Made by a program: the position numbers and the translations under genes. DNA of 64,000 nt. It comes from Wenyingzhuangia sp. 2_MG-2023. GTDB taxonomy: Bacteria > Bacteroidota > Bacteroidia > Flavobacteriales > Flavobacteriaceae. Under the pieces are notes generated by a model. That model was given only the letters and a program-made list of their open reading frames with translations, searched no databases and was not told the DNA's origin. Shown here piece by piece: positions 25,703 to 34,218 of the stretch. Where the stretch lies: positions 558,001 through 622,000 of the forward strand of contig NZ_JAUOSB010000001.1 in NCBI RefSeq assembly GCF_030548295.1, in the 5' to 3' direction. Numbering within the stretch: the stretch's first letter is position 1; every line of letters begins with the position of its first letter.

Positions 25703-27088
25703 ATGAAGTATATTTTATACTTATTTTTTTTATTTCCTAATTTCACATATTCTCAAAACACAATAATTTCTACAGATAATTATTCTGGTGTTTTAGGTGT
25801 ACTTGTCAATCCTGCTCGTAGTGCCAATACTCCTTATAAATTAGATATCAATTTATTTTCTAATTCATCTGTCTTTACTAACAACGTAACTAATATTGAT
25901 TATGCTGCTATTGTAAAAGATGTAAATGTAGGTTTTAAGGATTTTGAATTACTTTCTAAATCTAACAATTCTAATATCAATTCTTTTTTAAAAGATTTAG
26001 GCTTTGGTGATTTTGAGAGCTATTTATATAATTTTAATGCAACTAAAAATTCTTTTGGTTATTTAAATTCTACAACTTTAGGACCTTCTTTTTTGTTAGC
26101 TATCAATCCAAGAAGTTCTTTTTCATTTACAAGTGCTTTAAGAGTTCAAGGTTTGGCTTACAATTTAAATGGTTATTTTTTATCAAAGGACAATACGATA
26201 GGTTCAATTGATGATTTTTTAGATTTTCAAAAAAACAATTTGAGAGGCTATGGTCAAACTTTTTCTTGGGGAGAACTAGGGTTGAGTTATGCTACTATTA
26301 TTCGACATGATTATGACAAATTATGGAAATTTGGTTTGACTCTAAAGTTTTTAAAAGGAATAAAAACGTTTTCTTTTGCCATGAATGATTTTCAATCTAC
26401 GTTAAATTATTACATTCCTAATCCTTTGCAAAGCACTTTAGATGTTTCTGGTGTTATCACTGTTCAAAATTCTTCTAATGGAGCTAATTATGGTCAAGCT
26501 TTAGATTTTGGTTTTACTTTTGAAAAAAATAGGAAACATTATCATTCTTTATATAAAGATAAAAGCAACAATATTCATTTGAACACTGTTGCTTATCAAT
26601 ATAAATTATCGTTTTCAGTTACAGATTTAGGTTTTATAAATTTTAACAATGTTCGTAAAAAAAATAACCTCGTAGATTTTACACTTCCTAACAATACGAT
26701 CAATTATTATAGTTATTTAACAATTGACAAGGAACAAAAACATGAAAAAGTTAGCTATATTTTACCTACCACAATTCACTTAAATTTTGACTACAATTTA
26801 GGAAAACATTTTTTTATGAATACTAATTTGGATTATTTTCCATTGAATGGTAAAAAACTTGAATACATAAAATCCATCTCAAATTTTTCTTTCAGTACTC
26901 GTTTTGAAACATTAAAATTTACTTGTTCCTCTTATTTTAACTATGATAGTTTTGGAAGTCTTACTACGGGACTTTATTTAAGAACCGGATATTTTTTTAT
27001 GAACAGTTCTTTTATTCTAGATAGTAAAAGATTCAATATGAATCAAGATCAAATTTCTTTAGGATTTAAAATTCCTTTTTATCAATAA
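25703..27088 (+). CDS. DUF5723-like outer-membrane beta-barrel protein
   Basis: 461 aa. A signal peptide (MKYILYLFFLFPNFTYSQ) is followed by many alternating strands rich in Tyr, Phe, Ser and Asn. The early motif GVLVNPARSANTPYKLDINLF matches the start of DUF5723 proteins, which look like PorV/FadL-type barrels. The C-terminus ends in a strand (QDQISLGFKIPFYQ) with a final aromatic segment as in outer-membrane proteins. Function of the family is unknown. It is convergent with the SPFH gene, one base apart. Confidence 0.65.
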   Translation: MKYILYLFFLFPNFTYSQNTIISTDNYSGVLGVLVNPARSANTPYKLDINLFSNSSVFTNNVTNIDYAAIVKDVNVGFKDFELLSKSNNSNINSFLKDLGFGDFESYLYNFNATKNSFGYLNSTTLGPSFLLAINPRSSFSFTSALRVQGLAYNLNGYFLSKDNTIGSIDDFLDFQKNNLRGYGQTFSWGELGLSYATIIRHDYDKLWKFGLTLKFLKGIKTFSFAMNDFQSTLNYYIPNPLQSTLDVSGVITVQNSSNGANYGQALDFGFTFEKNRKHYHSLYKDKSNNIHLNTVAYQYKLSFSVTDLGFINFNNVRKKNNLVDFTLPNNTINYYSYLTIDKEQKHEKVSYILPTTIHLNFDYNLGKHFFMNTNLDYFPLNGKKLEYIKSISNFSFSTRFETLKFTCSSYFNYDSFGSLTTGLYLRTGYFFMNSSFILDSKRFNMNQDQISLGFKIPFYQ

Positions 27089-27089
27089 T

Positions 27090-27986
27090 TTATTTTGAAT
27101 TTTCTTGAACTTTATTTGCAGCTACCAAACTTGTAACCATATCGTTTAACATGCTACTTGCAGCATTTGGATTGTTTGGCAACAAAATTAAATTGCTGTT
27201 TGTTTCAGAACCTATAGATTGTAAAGTATCATAATGCTGCGTAATTACAATCAATGCAGATGCTTCTTGACTATTAATACCAGCTTTGTTTAAAACATCA
27301 ACAGATTCTTCCAAACCACGTGCAATTTCTCTACGTTGATCCGCAATACCTTTACCTTGTAAACGTTTACTTTCAGCTTCTCCACGTGCTCTTTCTACTA
27401 TAGAAATTCGCTGAGCATCTCCTTCAAATTGAGCAGCAATTTTTTCACGTTCTGCAGCATTAATTCTATTCATTGCAGCTTTTACTTGTGCATCAGGATC
27501 TATGTCTGTTACCAATGCTTTTACAATGTCATATCCGTAGTTTAGCATTGCTTCTTTCAACTCTCTTTGTATAGCTAAGGCAATATCATCTTTCTTTTCA
27601 AAAACATCGTCTAACTTCATCTTTGGAACTTCTGCTCTTACTACATCAAAAATATAAGCAGTAATTTGATCGTGTGGATTTTGTAATTTGTAAAATGCAT
27701 CTTCAACTTTTTCTCTTAAAATTTGAAATTGAACAGATATTTTCATTTGTACAAAAACATCATCTTTTGTTTTTGTTTCTACTAAGACATCTAGTTGTTG
27801 AATTTTTAAACTTACTCTTCCTGCTATTTTATCTATAAATGGAATTTTAAAATTCAATCCTGCTTGTCTTGTTCCCACAAATTTGCCAAATCTTTCTATT
27901 ATGGCAGTTGTTTGTTGTTGTACGGTAAATATTCCTAAAACTAATAATAGTACTATGGGAATTAAAATGGGTAAGATGTTTAACAT
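27090..27986 (-). CDS. SPFH/Band 7 (stomatin-like, QmcA type) membrane protein
   Basis: 298 aa. One N-terminal membrane helix (ILPILIPIVLLLVLGIF), then the SPFH domain from QQQTTAIIERFGKFVGTRQAGLNFKIPFID to about 175. A coiled-coil region rich in Glu/Ala/Arg (AAEREKIAAQFEGDAQRISIVERARGEAESKR is its core) precedes a short tail. Such proteins oligomerise at the inner membrane into cage-like microdomains and affect protease activity. No nfeD partner gene is adjacent, which favours a QmcA-like rather than an NfeD-coupled protein. Confidence 0.88.
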   Translation of the reverse strand: MLNILPILIPIVLLLVLGIFTVQQQTTAIIERFGKFVGTRQAGLNFKIPFIDKIAGRVSLKIQQLDVLVETKTKDDVFVQMKISVQFQILREKVEDAFYKLQNPHDQITAYIFDVVRAEVPKMKLDDVFEKKDDIALAIQRELKEAMLNYGYDIVKALVTDIDPDAQVKAAMNRINAAEREKIAAQFEGDAQRISIVERARGEAESKRLQGKGIADQRREIARGLEESVDVLNKAGINSQEASALIVITQHYDTLQSIGSETNSNLILLPNNPNAASSMLNDMVTSLVAANKVQENSK

Positions 27987-28019
27987 GTTTTTTCTTTTAA
28001 AGATATGTTTTTTAAGTCA

Positions 28020-28053
28020 CAAAAAAACCGTCTAAAATATTTTTTTAGACGGC
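28020..28053 (-). terminator. Terminator of gltX
   Basis: Inverted repeat CCGTCTAAAA / TTTTAGACGG preceded by an A-run, giving a T-run on the minus strand just past the gltX stop. Confidence 0.85.
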
Positions 28054-28076
28054 TTATATGAAATATTTTGAATTGA

Positions 28077-29591
28077 TTAACTCAACGTTTGAATCGCATT
28101 TTCTATTCTTAAAATAGTATTTTCTTTTCCAATCATTTCTATGATATCAAATAGGTGAGGACCTTTCATTGCACCAACAATACTCAATCTTAATGGTGGC
28201 ATTACACTTCCAAATCCTAATTCTTTTTCAGTCAAATATTCTTTTACTTTTGTTTCTATTTTCATGCTATTAAATTCAGAAGTATTCTCTATTATATTTT
28301 TAACATCTTTTAGAATAGCAGGAGTATTTTCTTTCCATTGTTTTTTAGATGCTTTTTCATCGTAAGTTTCCGGGTTTTTAAAAAAGTAATCTGATAATTC
28401 CCACAAATCTTTTGTAAATACAGCTCTTTCTTTTACCAATCCAATAACTTTAACAATGTATTCTTTGCTAAATGTATTTAATTTTTCGGCATACAACTCT
28501 GTAAATAATAAAGCAATTTCTTCGTTGCTTTTCGTTTGCATATATTGTTGATTGAACCAGTTTGTTTTTTCTGGGCTAAATTTTGCTCCAGACTTAGAAA
28601 CACGTTCAATGGTAAATTCTTTAGCTAACTCTTCTAAAGAAAATATTTCTTGTTCTGTACCAGGATTCCATCCTAATAAAGAAAGCATATTTATAAAAGC
28701 ATCATTAAAATACCCATCCTCTCTATAACCTCTAGAGATTTCACCAGTCTGTTCATTTGTATAACTCAATGGGAATACTGGAAATCCTAATTTATCCCCG
28801 TCACGTTTACTCAATTTCCCTTTACCAACTGGTTTTAGAATAAGAGGTAAATGTGCAAATTTGGGTGAAATCCATCCAAATGCCTCGTACAATAAACTAT
28901 GCAGTGGGAGTGAAGGTAACCATTCTTCTCCACGAATCACATGACTAATTTCCATCAAATGATCGTCTACTATGTTTGCCAAATGGTAGGTTGGCATTCC
29001 ATCAGATTTGAATAAAATTTTATCATCCAAAGTATTTGTATCAATCACAATTTCACCACGAATCATATCGTCTAAAATTAATTTTTGATCTTTAGGTGTT
29101 TTAAATCTTATTACATATTTTTCATTAGCTGCTATTTTTTTAGCAATTTCTTCTTTAGATAAATTGATAGAATTGTTCAATGTTTCACGTGAAACATTAT
29201 TATATACAAATACAGTTTTGTTTGCTTCTGCTTGTTTTCTTAATTCATCTAATTCTTCTGAACTATCAAATGCATAATAGGCTTGGTTACTTGCCACCAA
29301 AGCATCTGCATATTTTTTATAAATTTCTTTTCTTTCAGACTGACGATAAGGACCAAACTTTTCATTTTTTCCAGGACCTTCTTCAAAAGGAATTCCACAC
29401 CATTCTAAGGCTTCAGTAATGTATTTTTCTGCATTGGCAACATATCTAGTTTGATCTGTATCTTCTATTCTTAATACAAAAGTTCCATTGTGTTTTTTTG
29501 CAAATAAGTAATTGAACAATGCGGTTCTTACTCCTCCAATATGCAAAGGTCCTGTTGGACTAGGTGCAAATCTTACACGTACATTTTCCAT
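28077..29591 (-). CDS. gltX: Glutamyl-tRNA synthetase
   Basis: 504 aa. The class I signature is PSPTGPLHIGGVRTALFNYL (HIGH-type motif near residue 16), and the KMSKS-type loop is KLSKRDG (about 258). It charges tRNA-Glu in the cytoplasm. The length and the C-terminal anticodon-binding region (to LGFGSVMPPLRLSIVGAMKGP) match bacterial GltX. An intact parS-like palindrome is embedded in the coding sequence at 29181-29196. A terminator follows the stop, so it is a single-gene unit. Confidence 0.95.
   Translation of the reverse strand: MENVRVRFAPSPTGPLHIGGVRTALFNYLFAKKHNGTFVLRIEDTDQTRYVANAEKYITEALEWCGIPFEEGPGKNEKFGPYRQSERKEIYKKYADALVASNQAYYAFDSSEELDELRKQAEANKTVFVYNNVSRETLNNSINLSKEEIAKKIAANEKYVIRFKTPKDQKLILDDMIRGEIVIDTNTLDDKILFKSDGMPTYHLANIVDDHLMEISHVIRGEEWLPSLPLHSLLYEAFGWISPKFAHLPLILKPVGKGKLSKRDGDKLGFPVFPLSYTNEQTGEISRGYREDGYFNDAFINMLSLLGWNPGTEQEIFSLEELAKEFTIERVSKSGAKFSPEKTNWFNQQYMQTKSNEEIALLFTELYAEKLNTFSKEYIVKVIGLVKERAVFTKDLWELSDYFFKNPETYDEKASKKQWKENTPAILKDVKNIIENTSEFNSMKIETKVKEYLTEKELGFGSVMPPLRLSIVGAMKGPHLFDIIEMIGKENTILRIENAIQTLS
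29181..29196. other. parS-like centromere site 1 (inside gltX)
   Basis: TGTTTCACGTGAAACA equals the classical ParB binding site consensus TGTTNCACGTGAAACA without a mismatch. The palindrome extends to 20 bp with AA and TT on the flanks (29179-29198). It lies in gltX codons, as parS sites often lie in genes. Confidence 0.8.
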
Positions 29592-29629
29592 GATTGTGTT
29601 TTTAAAATTAGTGTTGTTTTATTCGATTG

Positions 29630-29637
29630 CAAATATA
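29630..29637 (-). promoter_or_regulatory. -7 box for gltX
   Basis: On the minus strand TATATTTG fits TAnnTTTG, 38 bp before the gltX ATG. No -33 box was recognised. Confidence 0.45.
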
Positions 29638-29704
29638 CTTTATCCGTTAATTTTTAAGCATATATACTTTATTTTATTGTGTTTCTAGGTACAATCCTTT
29701 TTAG

Positions 29705-29712
29705 TACCTTTG
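29705..29712 (+). promoter_or_regulatory. -7 box for ybeY
   Basis: TACCTTTG fits TAnnTTTG, 18 bp before the ATG at 29731. Confidence 0.55.
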
Positions 29713-29730
29713 CAAAACTAAATTTGTTAT

Positions 29731-30144
29731 ATGATTGTTTTTAATTACGAAGCTGATTTTGAATTGGTTAACGAAGATATGTATAGTGATTGGATTTCAC
29801 AATCTATCATAAAAGAAGGCTTTCAAGAAGGTGATATCAATTATATTTTTTGTGATGATGAGTATCTACATAAATTGAATGTAGAATTTTTAGATCATGA
29901 TACTTTAACCGATGTGATTAGTTTTGATTATACCATGGGAAAATTGATTTCTGGTGATATTTTTATTTCTATTGAAAGAGTTAGAGACAATGCTATTGAT
30001 TTGAATATTTCTTTTGAAGATGAATTGCCGAGAGTCATTATTCATGGAGTTCTACACTATTGTGGTTTTAAAGATAAATCTGATGACGATGCAAAAATGA
30101 TGAGGTCTAAAGAGGAGGAGTATTTATCTATCTTAACAAATTAA
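29731..30144 (+). CDS. ybeY: rRNA maturation endoribonuclease YbeY
   Basis: 137 aa. The family core VISFDYTMGKLISGDIFISIERV is followed by the metal motif HGVLHYCGFKDK. The usual pattern is H-x3-H-x5-H; here His105 and His109 are kept but the third position is Asp115. Asp can also bind zinc, and a similar loop occurs, as far as I recall, in other Bacteroidota YbeY. It processes 16S rRNA ends and takes part in ribosome quality control. It is followed by a parS-like site and then mnmG in the same direction. Confidence 0.85.
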   Translation: MIVFNYEADFELVNEDMYSDWISQSIIKEGFQEGDINYIFCDDEYLHKLNVEFLDHDTLTDVISFDYTMGKLISGDIFISIERVRDNAIDLNISFEDELPRVIIHGVLHYCGFKDKSDDDAKMMRSKEEEYLSILTN

Positions 30145-30152
30145 TTTTATAC

Positions 30153-30168
30153 AGTTCCACGTGGAACA
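30153..30168. other. parS-like site 2 (between ybeY and mnmG)
   Basis: AGTTCCACGTGGAACA. The inner 14 bp (30154-30167) are a perfect palindrome matching the GTTCCACGTGGAAC form of parS known from Pseudomonas. Confidence 0.72.
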
Positions 30169-30210
30169 TTAACTAATATTGCTCTGTCAATATTTTAATT
30201 TAAATGATTT

Positions 30211-32088
30211 ATGAGTTTATTTACGGATACTTATGATGTGATAGTTGTTGGTGCAGGTCATGCTGGTTCTGAAGCTGCTGCTGCTGCTGCTAACATGGGT
30301 TCAAAAACTTTATTGGTAACAATGAGTTTGCAAAATATTGCTCAAATGAGTTGTAATCCTGCTATGGGTGGAATTGCAAAAGGTCAAATTGTAAGAGAGA
30401 TAGATGCCTTAGGTGGTTATAGTGGTATTGTTACCGATAATACAGCTATACAGTTTAAGATGTTAAACAAATCTAAAGGACCTGCTATGTGGAGTCCAAG
30501 AGCTCAATCTGATAGAATGCGTTTTGCTGAGGAGTGGAGAAACATGTTAGAGCAAACTGATAATTTGGATTTTTATCAAGATATGATCAAGGGTTTGATA
30601 ATTGAAGATGGAGAAATTAAAGGAGTTAAAACGGGATTGGGTTTTGAGATAAAAGCAAAATCTGTAATTATTACTGCTGGTACTTTTTTAAATGGTCTGA
30701 TTCATATTGGAGAAAAATCATTTGGAGGGGGGAGATCTGGTGAAAGTGCTTCTACAGGAATTACAGAAGATTTAGTGAAAGTTGGTTTTGAAGCAGGGAG
30801 AATGAAAACAGGAACACCACCAAGAGTGGATGCTCGTTCTTTAGATTTTTCTAAAATGATTGAACAGCCAGGTGATGAAAATCCTGAAAAGTTTTCTTAT
30901 CTACCAACTACTAAAAAGTTAACGGAACAACGTTCTTGTTATATGAGTTATACTTCTCAAGAAGTTCATGATTTGTTAAGAACAGGTTTTGATCGTTCTC
31001 CTATGTTTAATGGTAGAATTCAATCTACAGGACCAAGATATTGTCCTTCTATAGAAGATAAAATTGATCGTTTTGCTACGAAAGATAGACATCAAATTTT
31101 TGTAGAACCAGAAGGGTGGAAGACTGTAGAGATTTATGTAAATGGTTTTTCTACTTCTTTACCAGAAGATGTTCAAGACAAAGCTTTGCGTAAAGTAGCT
31201 GGTTTTGAAAACGTAAAATTCTTACGCTATGGATATGCTATTGAATATGATTTTTTCCCACCAACACAATTAACTCATTCTTTAGAAACTAAATTGGTTA
31301 AGAATTTGTTTTTTGCTGGACAGATTAATGGAACCACAGGTTATGAAGAAGCGGGTGCTCAAGGTTTGATGGCTGGAATAAATGCTGCTTTAAAAGTTCA
31401 ACAAAGACCTCCTTTTATTTTAAAAAGAGATGAAGCTTATATTGGAGTTTTAATTGATGATTTAATTACAAAAGGAACAGAAGAGCCTTACAGAATGTTT
31501 ACTTCTAGAGCTGAATATAGAACTTTACTTCGTCAAGATAATGCAGATATTAGATTAACACCATTATCTAATGCTATTGGTTTAGCTTCTGATGAGCGTT
31601 TAGAAACAGTAAAAGAAAAGATTAAAAATTCTGATTTATTAGTTCAGTTTTTACATGAAACTAGTATAAAACCGAAAGACATCAATCCAATTTTAGAAGC
31701 TAAAGGATCTGCTGTTATCAATCAATCTGTAAAGATGTTTAAGGTTGCTTCACGTCCTCAAATTGATTTTAAAGATGTGATTACTTTTCCTGGAGTTGCA
31801 GATTTTGTAGCTGAAAATAATATAGATGCTGATGCTATTGAGCAGGCAGAAGTAAAGGTTAAATATGCTGGTTATATTGAAAAAGAAAAGAACAATGCAG
31901 ATAAGTTACAACGTTTAGAAAATATATCCATTCCTAAAACGTTTGATTATTACAAAGTAAAATCTTTGTCTATAGAAGCACAACAAAAATTGACTAAGAT
32001 ACAACCTGTAACCATTTCCCAAGCGAGTAGAATTAGTGGAGTATCTCCATCAGATGTATCTGTTTTGTTGGTTTATATGGGACGTTAA
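30211..32088 (+). CDS. mnmG: tRNA uridine 5-carboxymethylaminomethyl modification enzyme MnmG (GidA)
   Basis: 625 aa. An FAD-binding Rossmann motif opens the protein (VIVVGAGHAGSEAAAAAANMG). The GidA signatures are SCNPAMGGIAKGQIVREIDALGG and, further on, GQINGTTGYEEAGAQG (about 370). The C-terminal helical domain binds MnmE and tRNA. With MnmE it adds the cmnm5 group to wobble uridine 34. Full length. mnmG is a frequent neighbour of chromosomal origins, which fits the DnaA-box spacer 8 kb to the left. parS-like sites lie on both sides of it. Confidence 0.96.
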   Translation: MSLFTDTYDVIVVGAGHAGSEAAAAAANMGSKTLLVTMSLQNIAQMSCNPAMGGIAKGQIVREIDALGGYSGIVTDNTAIQFKMLNKSKGPAMWSPRAQSDRMRFAEEWRNMLEQTDNLDFYQDMIKGLIIEDGEIKGVKTGLGFEIKAKSVIITAGTFLNGLIHIGEKSFGGGRSGESASTGITEDLVKVGFEAGRMKTGTPPRVDARSLDFSKMIEQPGDENPEKFSYLPTTKKLTEQRSCYMSYTSQEVHDLLRTGFDRSPMFNGRIQSTGPRYCPSIEDKIDRFATKDRHQIFVEPEGWKTVEIYVNGFSTSLPEDVQDKALRKVAGFENVKFLRYGYAIEYDFFPPTQLTHSLETKLVKNLFFAGQINGTTGYEEAGAQGLMAGINAALKVQQRPPFILKRDEAYIGVLIDDLITKGTEEPYRMFTSRAEYRTLLRQDNADIRLTPLSNAIGLASDERLETVKEKIKNSDLLVQFLHETSIKPKDINPILEAKGSAVINQSVKMFKVASRPQIDFKDVITFPGVADFVAENNIDADAIEQAEVKVKYAGYIEKEKNNADKLQRLENISIPKTFDYYKVKSLSIEAQQKLTKIQPVTISQASRISGVSPSDVSVLLVYMGR

Positions 32089-32093
32089 TTGAT

Positions 32094-32109
32094 AGTTCCA
32101 CGTGGAACA
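32094..32109. other. parS-like site 3 (after mnmG)
   Basis: AGTTCCACGTGGAACA, identical over all 16 bp to the site at 30153-30168, 6 bp after the mnmG stop and before its terminator. Confidence 0.72.
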
Positions 32110-32123
32110 GTTTTAAAATAGTT

Positions 32124-32154
32124 AACCGATACTTTGTGAAAAGTATCGGTTTTT
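32124..32154 (+). terminator. Terminator of mnmG
   Basis: 11 bp stem AACCGATACTT / AAGTATCGGTT with a 6-base loop and trailing T-run. Confidence 0.87.
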
Positions 32155-32208
32155 ATTTGGAATTAAGTCAAATTTTAAATCTGTTTTTGAGATGAAAAGA
32201 AGGAAAAA

Positions 32209-32667
32209 ATGATCTATTTTTCTTTTCTATTGGTTGTAATTCTTCCTTATTATTTTGTGAAATCAAGCTATATCAAAAGTTTTTAATTATGTGAGTTTAA
32301 TAAAGTAGACAAGATTGCAAAAAAATATGTGTTGTTAATTGGTAATTATAATACTCAAGAATATAATTATCCAATAAATTTTAAAAGTGAGTTGATAAAG
32401 AGGAATTCTAGCAGCTATAAAATATTTATATTTTTGCTGGTTTTAGAAATTCCAAAAGATAATTCCTTAACTATTATTTCACAAGAGCTCTATGATAAAA
32501 GTGCTGTGTACCTTGCTTAGTTAAATTGGATAAAAACAAAAGTATTTAATGCAAAAGACATAAGTAGAAAATATGGTTTTAAAGTATATTTGTGTAAGCA
32601 TTTAGTAAGAACAAAAATGTGTTTGTATTTTCTATCTAATGCAAAATTTAAATTTCAGGTAAAATAA
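32209..32667 (+). pseudogene. Decayed gene for a small protein with an N-terminal membrane segment
   Basis: From ATG 32209 (preceded by GAAGGAAAAA) to TAA 32665 one frame of 153 codons is interrupted only by TAA at 32284-32286 and TAG at 32518-32520. It reads as MIYFSFLLVVILPYYFVK (a membrane segment), then KIAKKYVLLIGNYNTQEYNY, a middle part with ELIKRNSSSYKIFIFLLVLE, and after the second stop LNWIKTKVFNAKDISRKYGF. In DNA this AT-rich so few stops over 153 codons is unusual, so I read it as a recently inactivated gene. The family is not recognised. The methyltransferase gene starts 9 bp after its end. Confidence 0.5.
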
Positions 32668-32676
32668 AATAAAATA

Positions 32677-33684
32677 ATGGCCTTAGAATCGTATTTAAAA
32701 ACCAAAGATTATTCTGTTTCAAAAGAAAATTTTGAATTGTTATTAGATGATAGAATTGATTTGTTAATTACAAATCCTAGACCTGAAAAAGAAGATTTGG
32801 GATCGTATTATGAAAGTGAAAATTATATTTCTCACACAGATAGTAAAAAAACAATTACCGAAATTGCTTACAATTTTGTCAAAAAATATGCATTGAATAA
32901 AAAATTAGAATTGTTAAATTCTTTTTCTACAGAACACAAAACAGTTTTAGATATAGGTTGCGGAACAGGTGATTTTTTAAATACATGCCAACAAGCAGGG
33001 TGGAAGGTAACCGGAATAGAACCTAGTAAAAAAGCACGAGAAAAAGGATTAGAAAAATTAAAGAAAGGAACATATATTTATTCTGATATTCATGCTTTTT
33101 TTGAAGATGACTTTGCTGGAGAAGAAAAAGAGATAGATTACAAACAAAGTTACAAGCATACAAAACTATACCATCATTCCGAACATGAAACTAAGAATGT
33201 AGAAAAAGAAGTTTTAAAATTTGAAGGAAAAGAAATTCAAAATGAATCCAATCCTTATCAATTTGATGTAATTACACTTTGGCATGTTTTAGAACATGTG
33301 TATGATTTGGATATGTATATTTATAGGTTAAAGCAATTGTTAAAACCAGATGGAGTATTGGTTATTGCTGTACCAAATTATAAAAGTTACGATGCAGAAC
33401 ATTACAAACAGTTTTGGGCTGCCTATGACGTACCTAGACATTTGTGGCATTTTTCTCAAACTTCTATTCATAGATTGTTTTCTACAGAATTAATGAAAGT
33501 AGTAAAAACCATACCTATGAAATTTGATGCATTTTATGTTTCGTTATTAAGTGAACAATACAAAACTGGAAAAAAGAATTTTATCAAAGCAATTATCAAT
33601 GGAATAAAATCTAACAAGGCTGCAAAACGTACAGGAGAGTACTCTTCGTTAATTTATGTGCTTAAAAATATGAAAAACGAATAA
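32677..33684 (+). CDS. Class I SAM-dependent methyltransferase
   Basis: 335 aa. The SAM-binding motif I is VLDIGCGTGDFL (residues 90-101), followed by VTGIEPSKKAREKG and then the post-motif FDVITLWHVLEHVYDL (about 190). This is the Methyltransf_23 type often found with O-antigen or ubiquinone-like methylation. A strongly charged insert of about 45 residues (143-186, rich in Glu, Lys and His) interrupts the fold between motifs I and II. The N-terminal 85 residues contain no zinc motif. The substrate is unknown. No neighbouring sugar gene supports a specific role. Confidence 0.78.
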   Translation: MALESYLKTKDYSVSKENFELLLDDRIDLLITNPRPEKEDLGSYYESENYISHTDSKKTITEIAYNFVKKYALNKKLELLNSFSTEHKTVLDIGCGTGDFLNTCQQAGWKVTGIEPSKKAREKGLEKLKKGTYIYSDIHAFFEDDFAGEEKEIDYKQSYKHTKLYHHSEHETKNVEKEVLKFEGKEIQNESNPYQFDVITLWHVLEHVYDLDMYIYRLKQLLKPDGVLVIAVPNYKSYDAEHYKQFWAAYDVPRHLWHFSQTSIHRLFSTELMKVVKTIPMKFDAFYVSLLSEQYKTGKKNFIKAIINGIKSNKAAKRTGEYSSLIYVLKNMKNE

Positions 33685-33827
33685 TAAGCTGTTTTAAGAC
33701 ATTTTTATAAGTTTATGTTATAATTGTATTTCTTTTTTTAAAAAATGGATTAAAATTTATTTATGAATGTCATTTTTAAAAGAGATTATTTATAGAGTAT
33801 TGCTTTTTATATAAATAATCTTTATAG

Positions 33828-34205
33828 TTATAATTGAATAGCAATAGAAGACAAATACCAACCAAAAATTACAAGCAGCATGTAAATTCCCAAATTTGCT
33901 GCTCCTTGAAAATCTCCCGCCATTCTTTGTCCAAAAAGTAATATTAAAATTGTGACAGCAGAAAATTTAAAGATTAATGTAAAAGCACAAAAGTTAAAAT
34001 TGAAAAGTAGTTGAAAAATTCCGATACATAAAAAAAGAGTTGTTACTGAATTTATAATAACTAAAAACCACCAAAATAAATTTGCTCGTTTTTTATTTTT
34101 TAAATGATGTGCTAAGAATTGAGTGTATCCTTTTTTATCTTTTAATTTTTCAAAAAGTGAGTACCCAAAAGAAATACCTAAAAAAGCTAGAATGGATAAT
34201 ATCAT
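33828..34205 (-). CDS. Small four-helix membrane protein, unknown function
   Basis: 125 aa. Hydrophobic segments at about 2-15, 44-66, 70-92 and 105-122, joined by a basic loop (KLKDKKGYTQFLAHHLKNKKRAN). The third loop has GQRMAGDFQGAANLGIY. The pattern resembles DoxX-like or other small four-helix membrane proteins, but I do not recognise the family with certainty. It lies 13 bp after the TonB receptor gene in the same direction and is likely on the same transcript. Confidence 0.5.
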   Translation of the reverse strand: MILSILAFLGISFGYSLFEKLKDKKGYTQFLAHHLKNKKRANLFWWFLVIINSVTTLFLCIGIFQLLFNFNFCAFTLIFKFSAVTILILLFGQRMAGDFQGAANLGIYMLLVIFGWYLSSIAIQL

Positions 34206-34218
34206 ATTCTGGTCAAAT

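Noticed and set aside
32329-32520. 63-codon frame starting at GTG 32329 as a separate small gene
   Set aside because: It is the middle part of the longer interrupted frame 32209-32667, which has a better start and continues beyond both stops.
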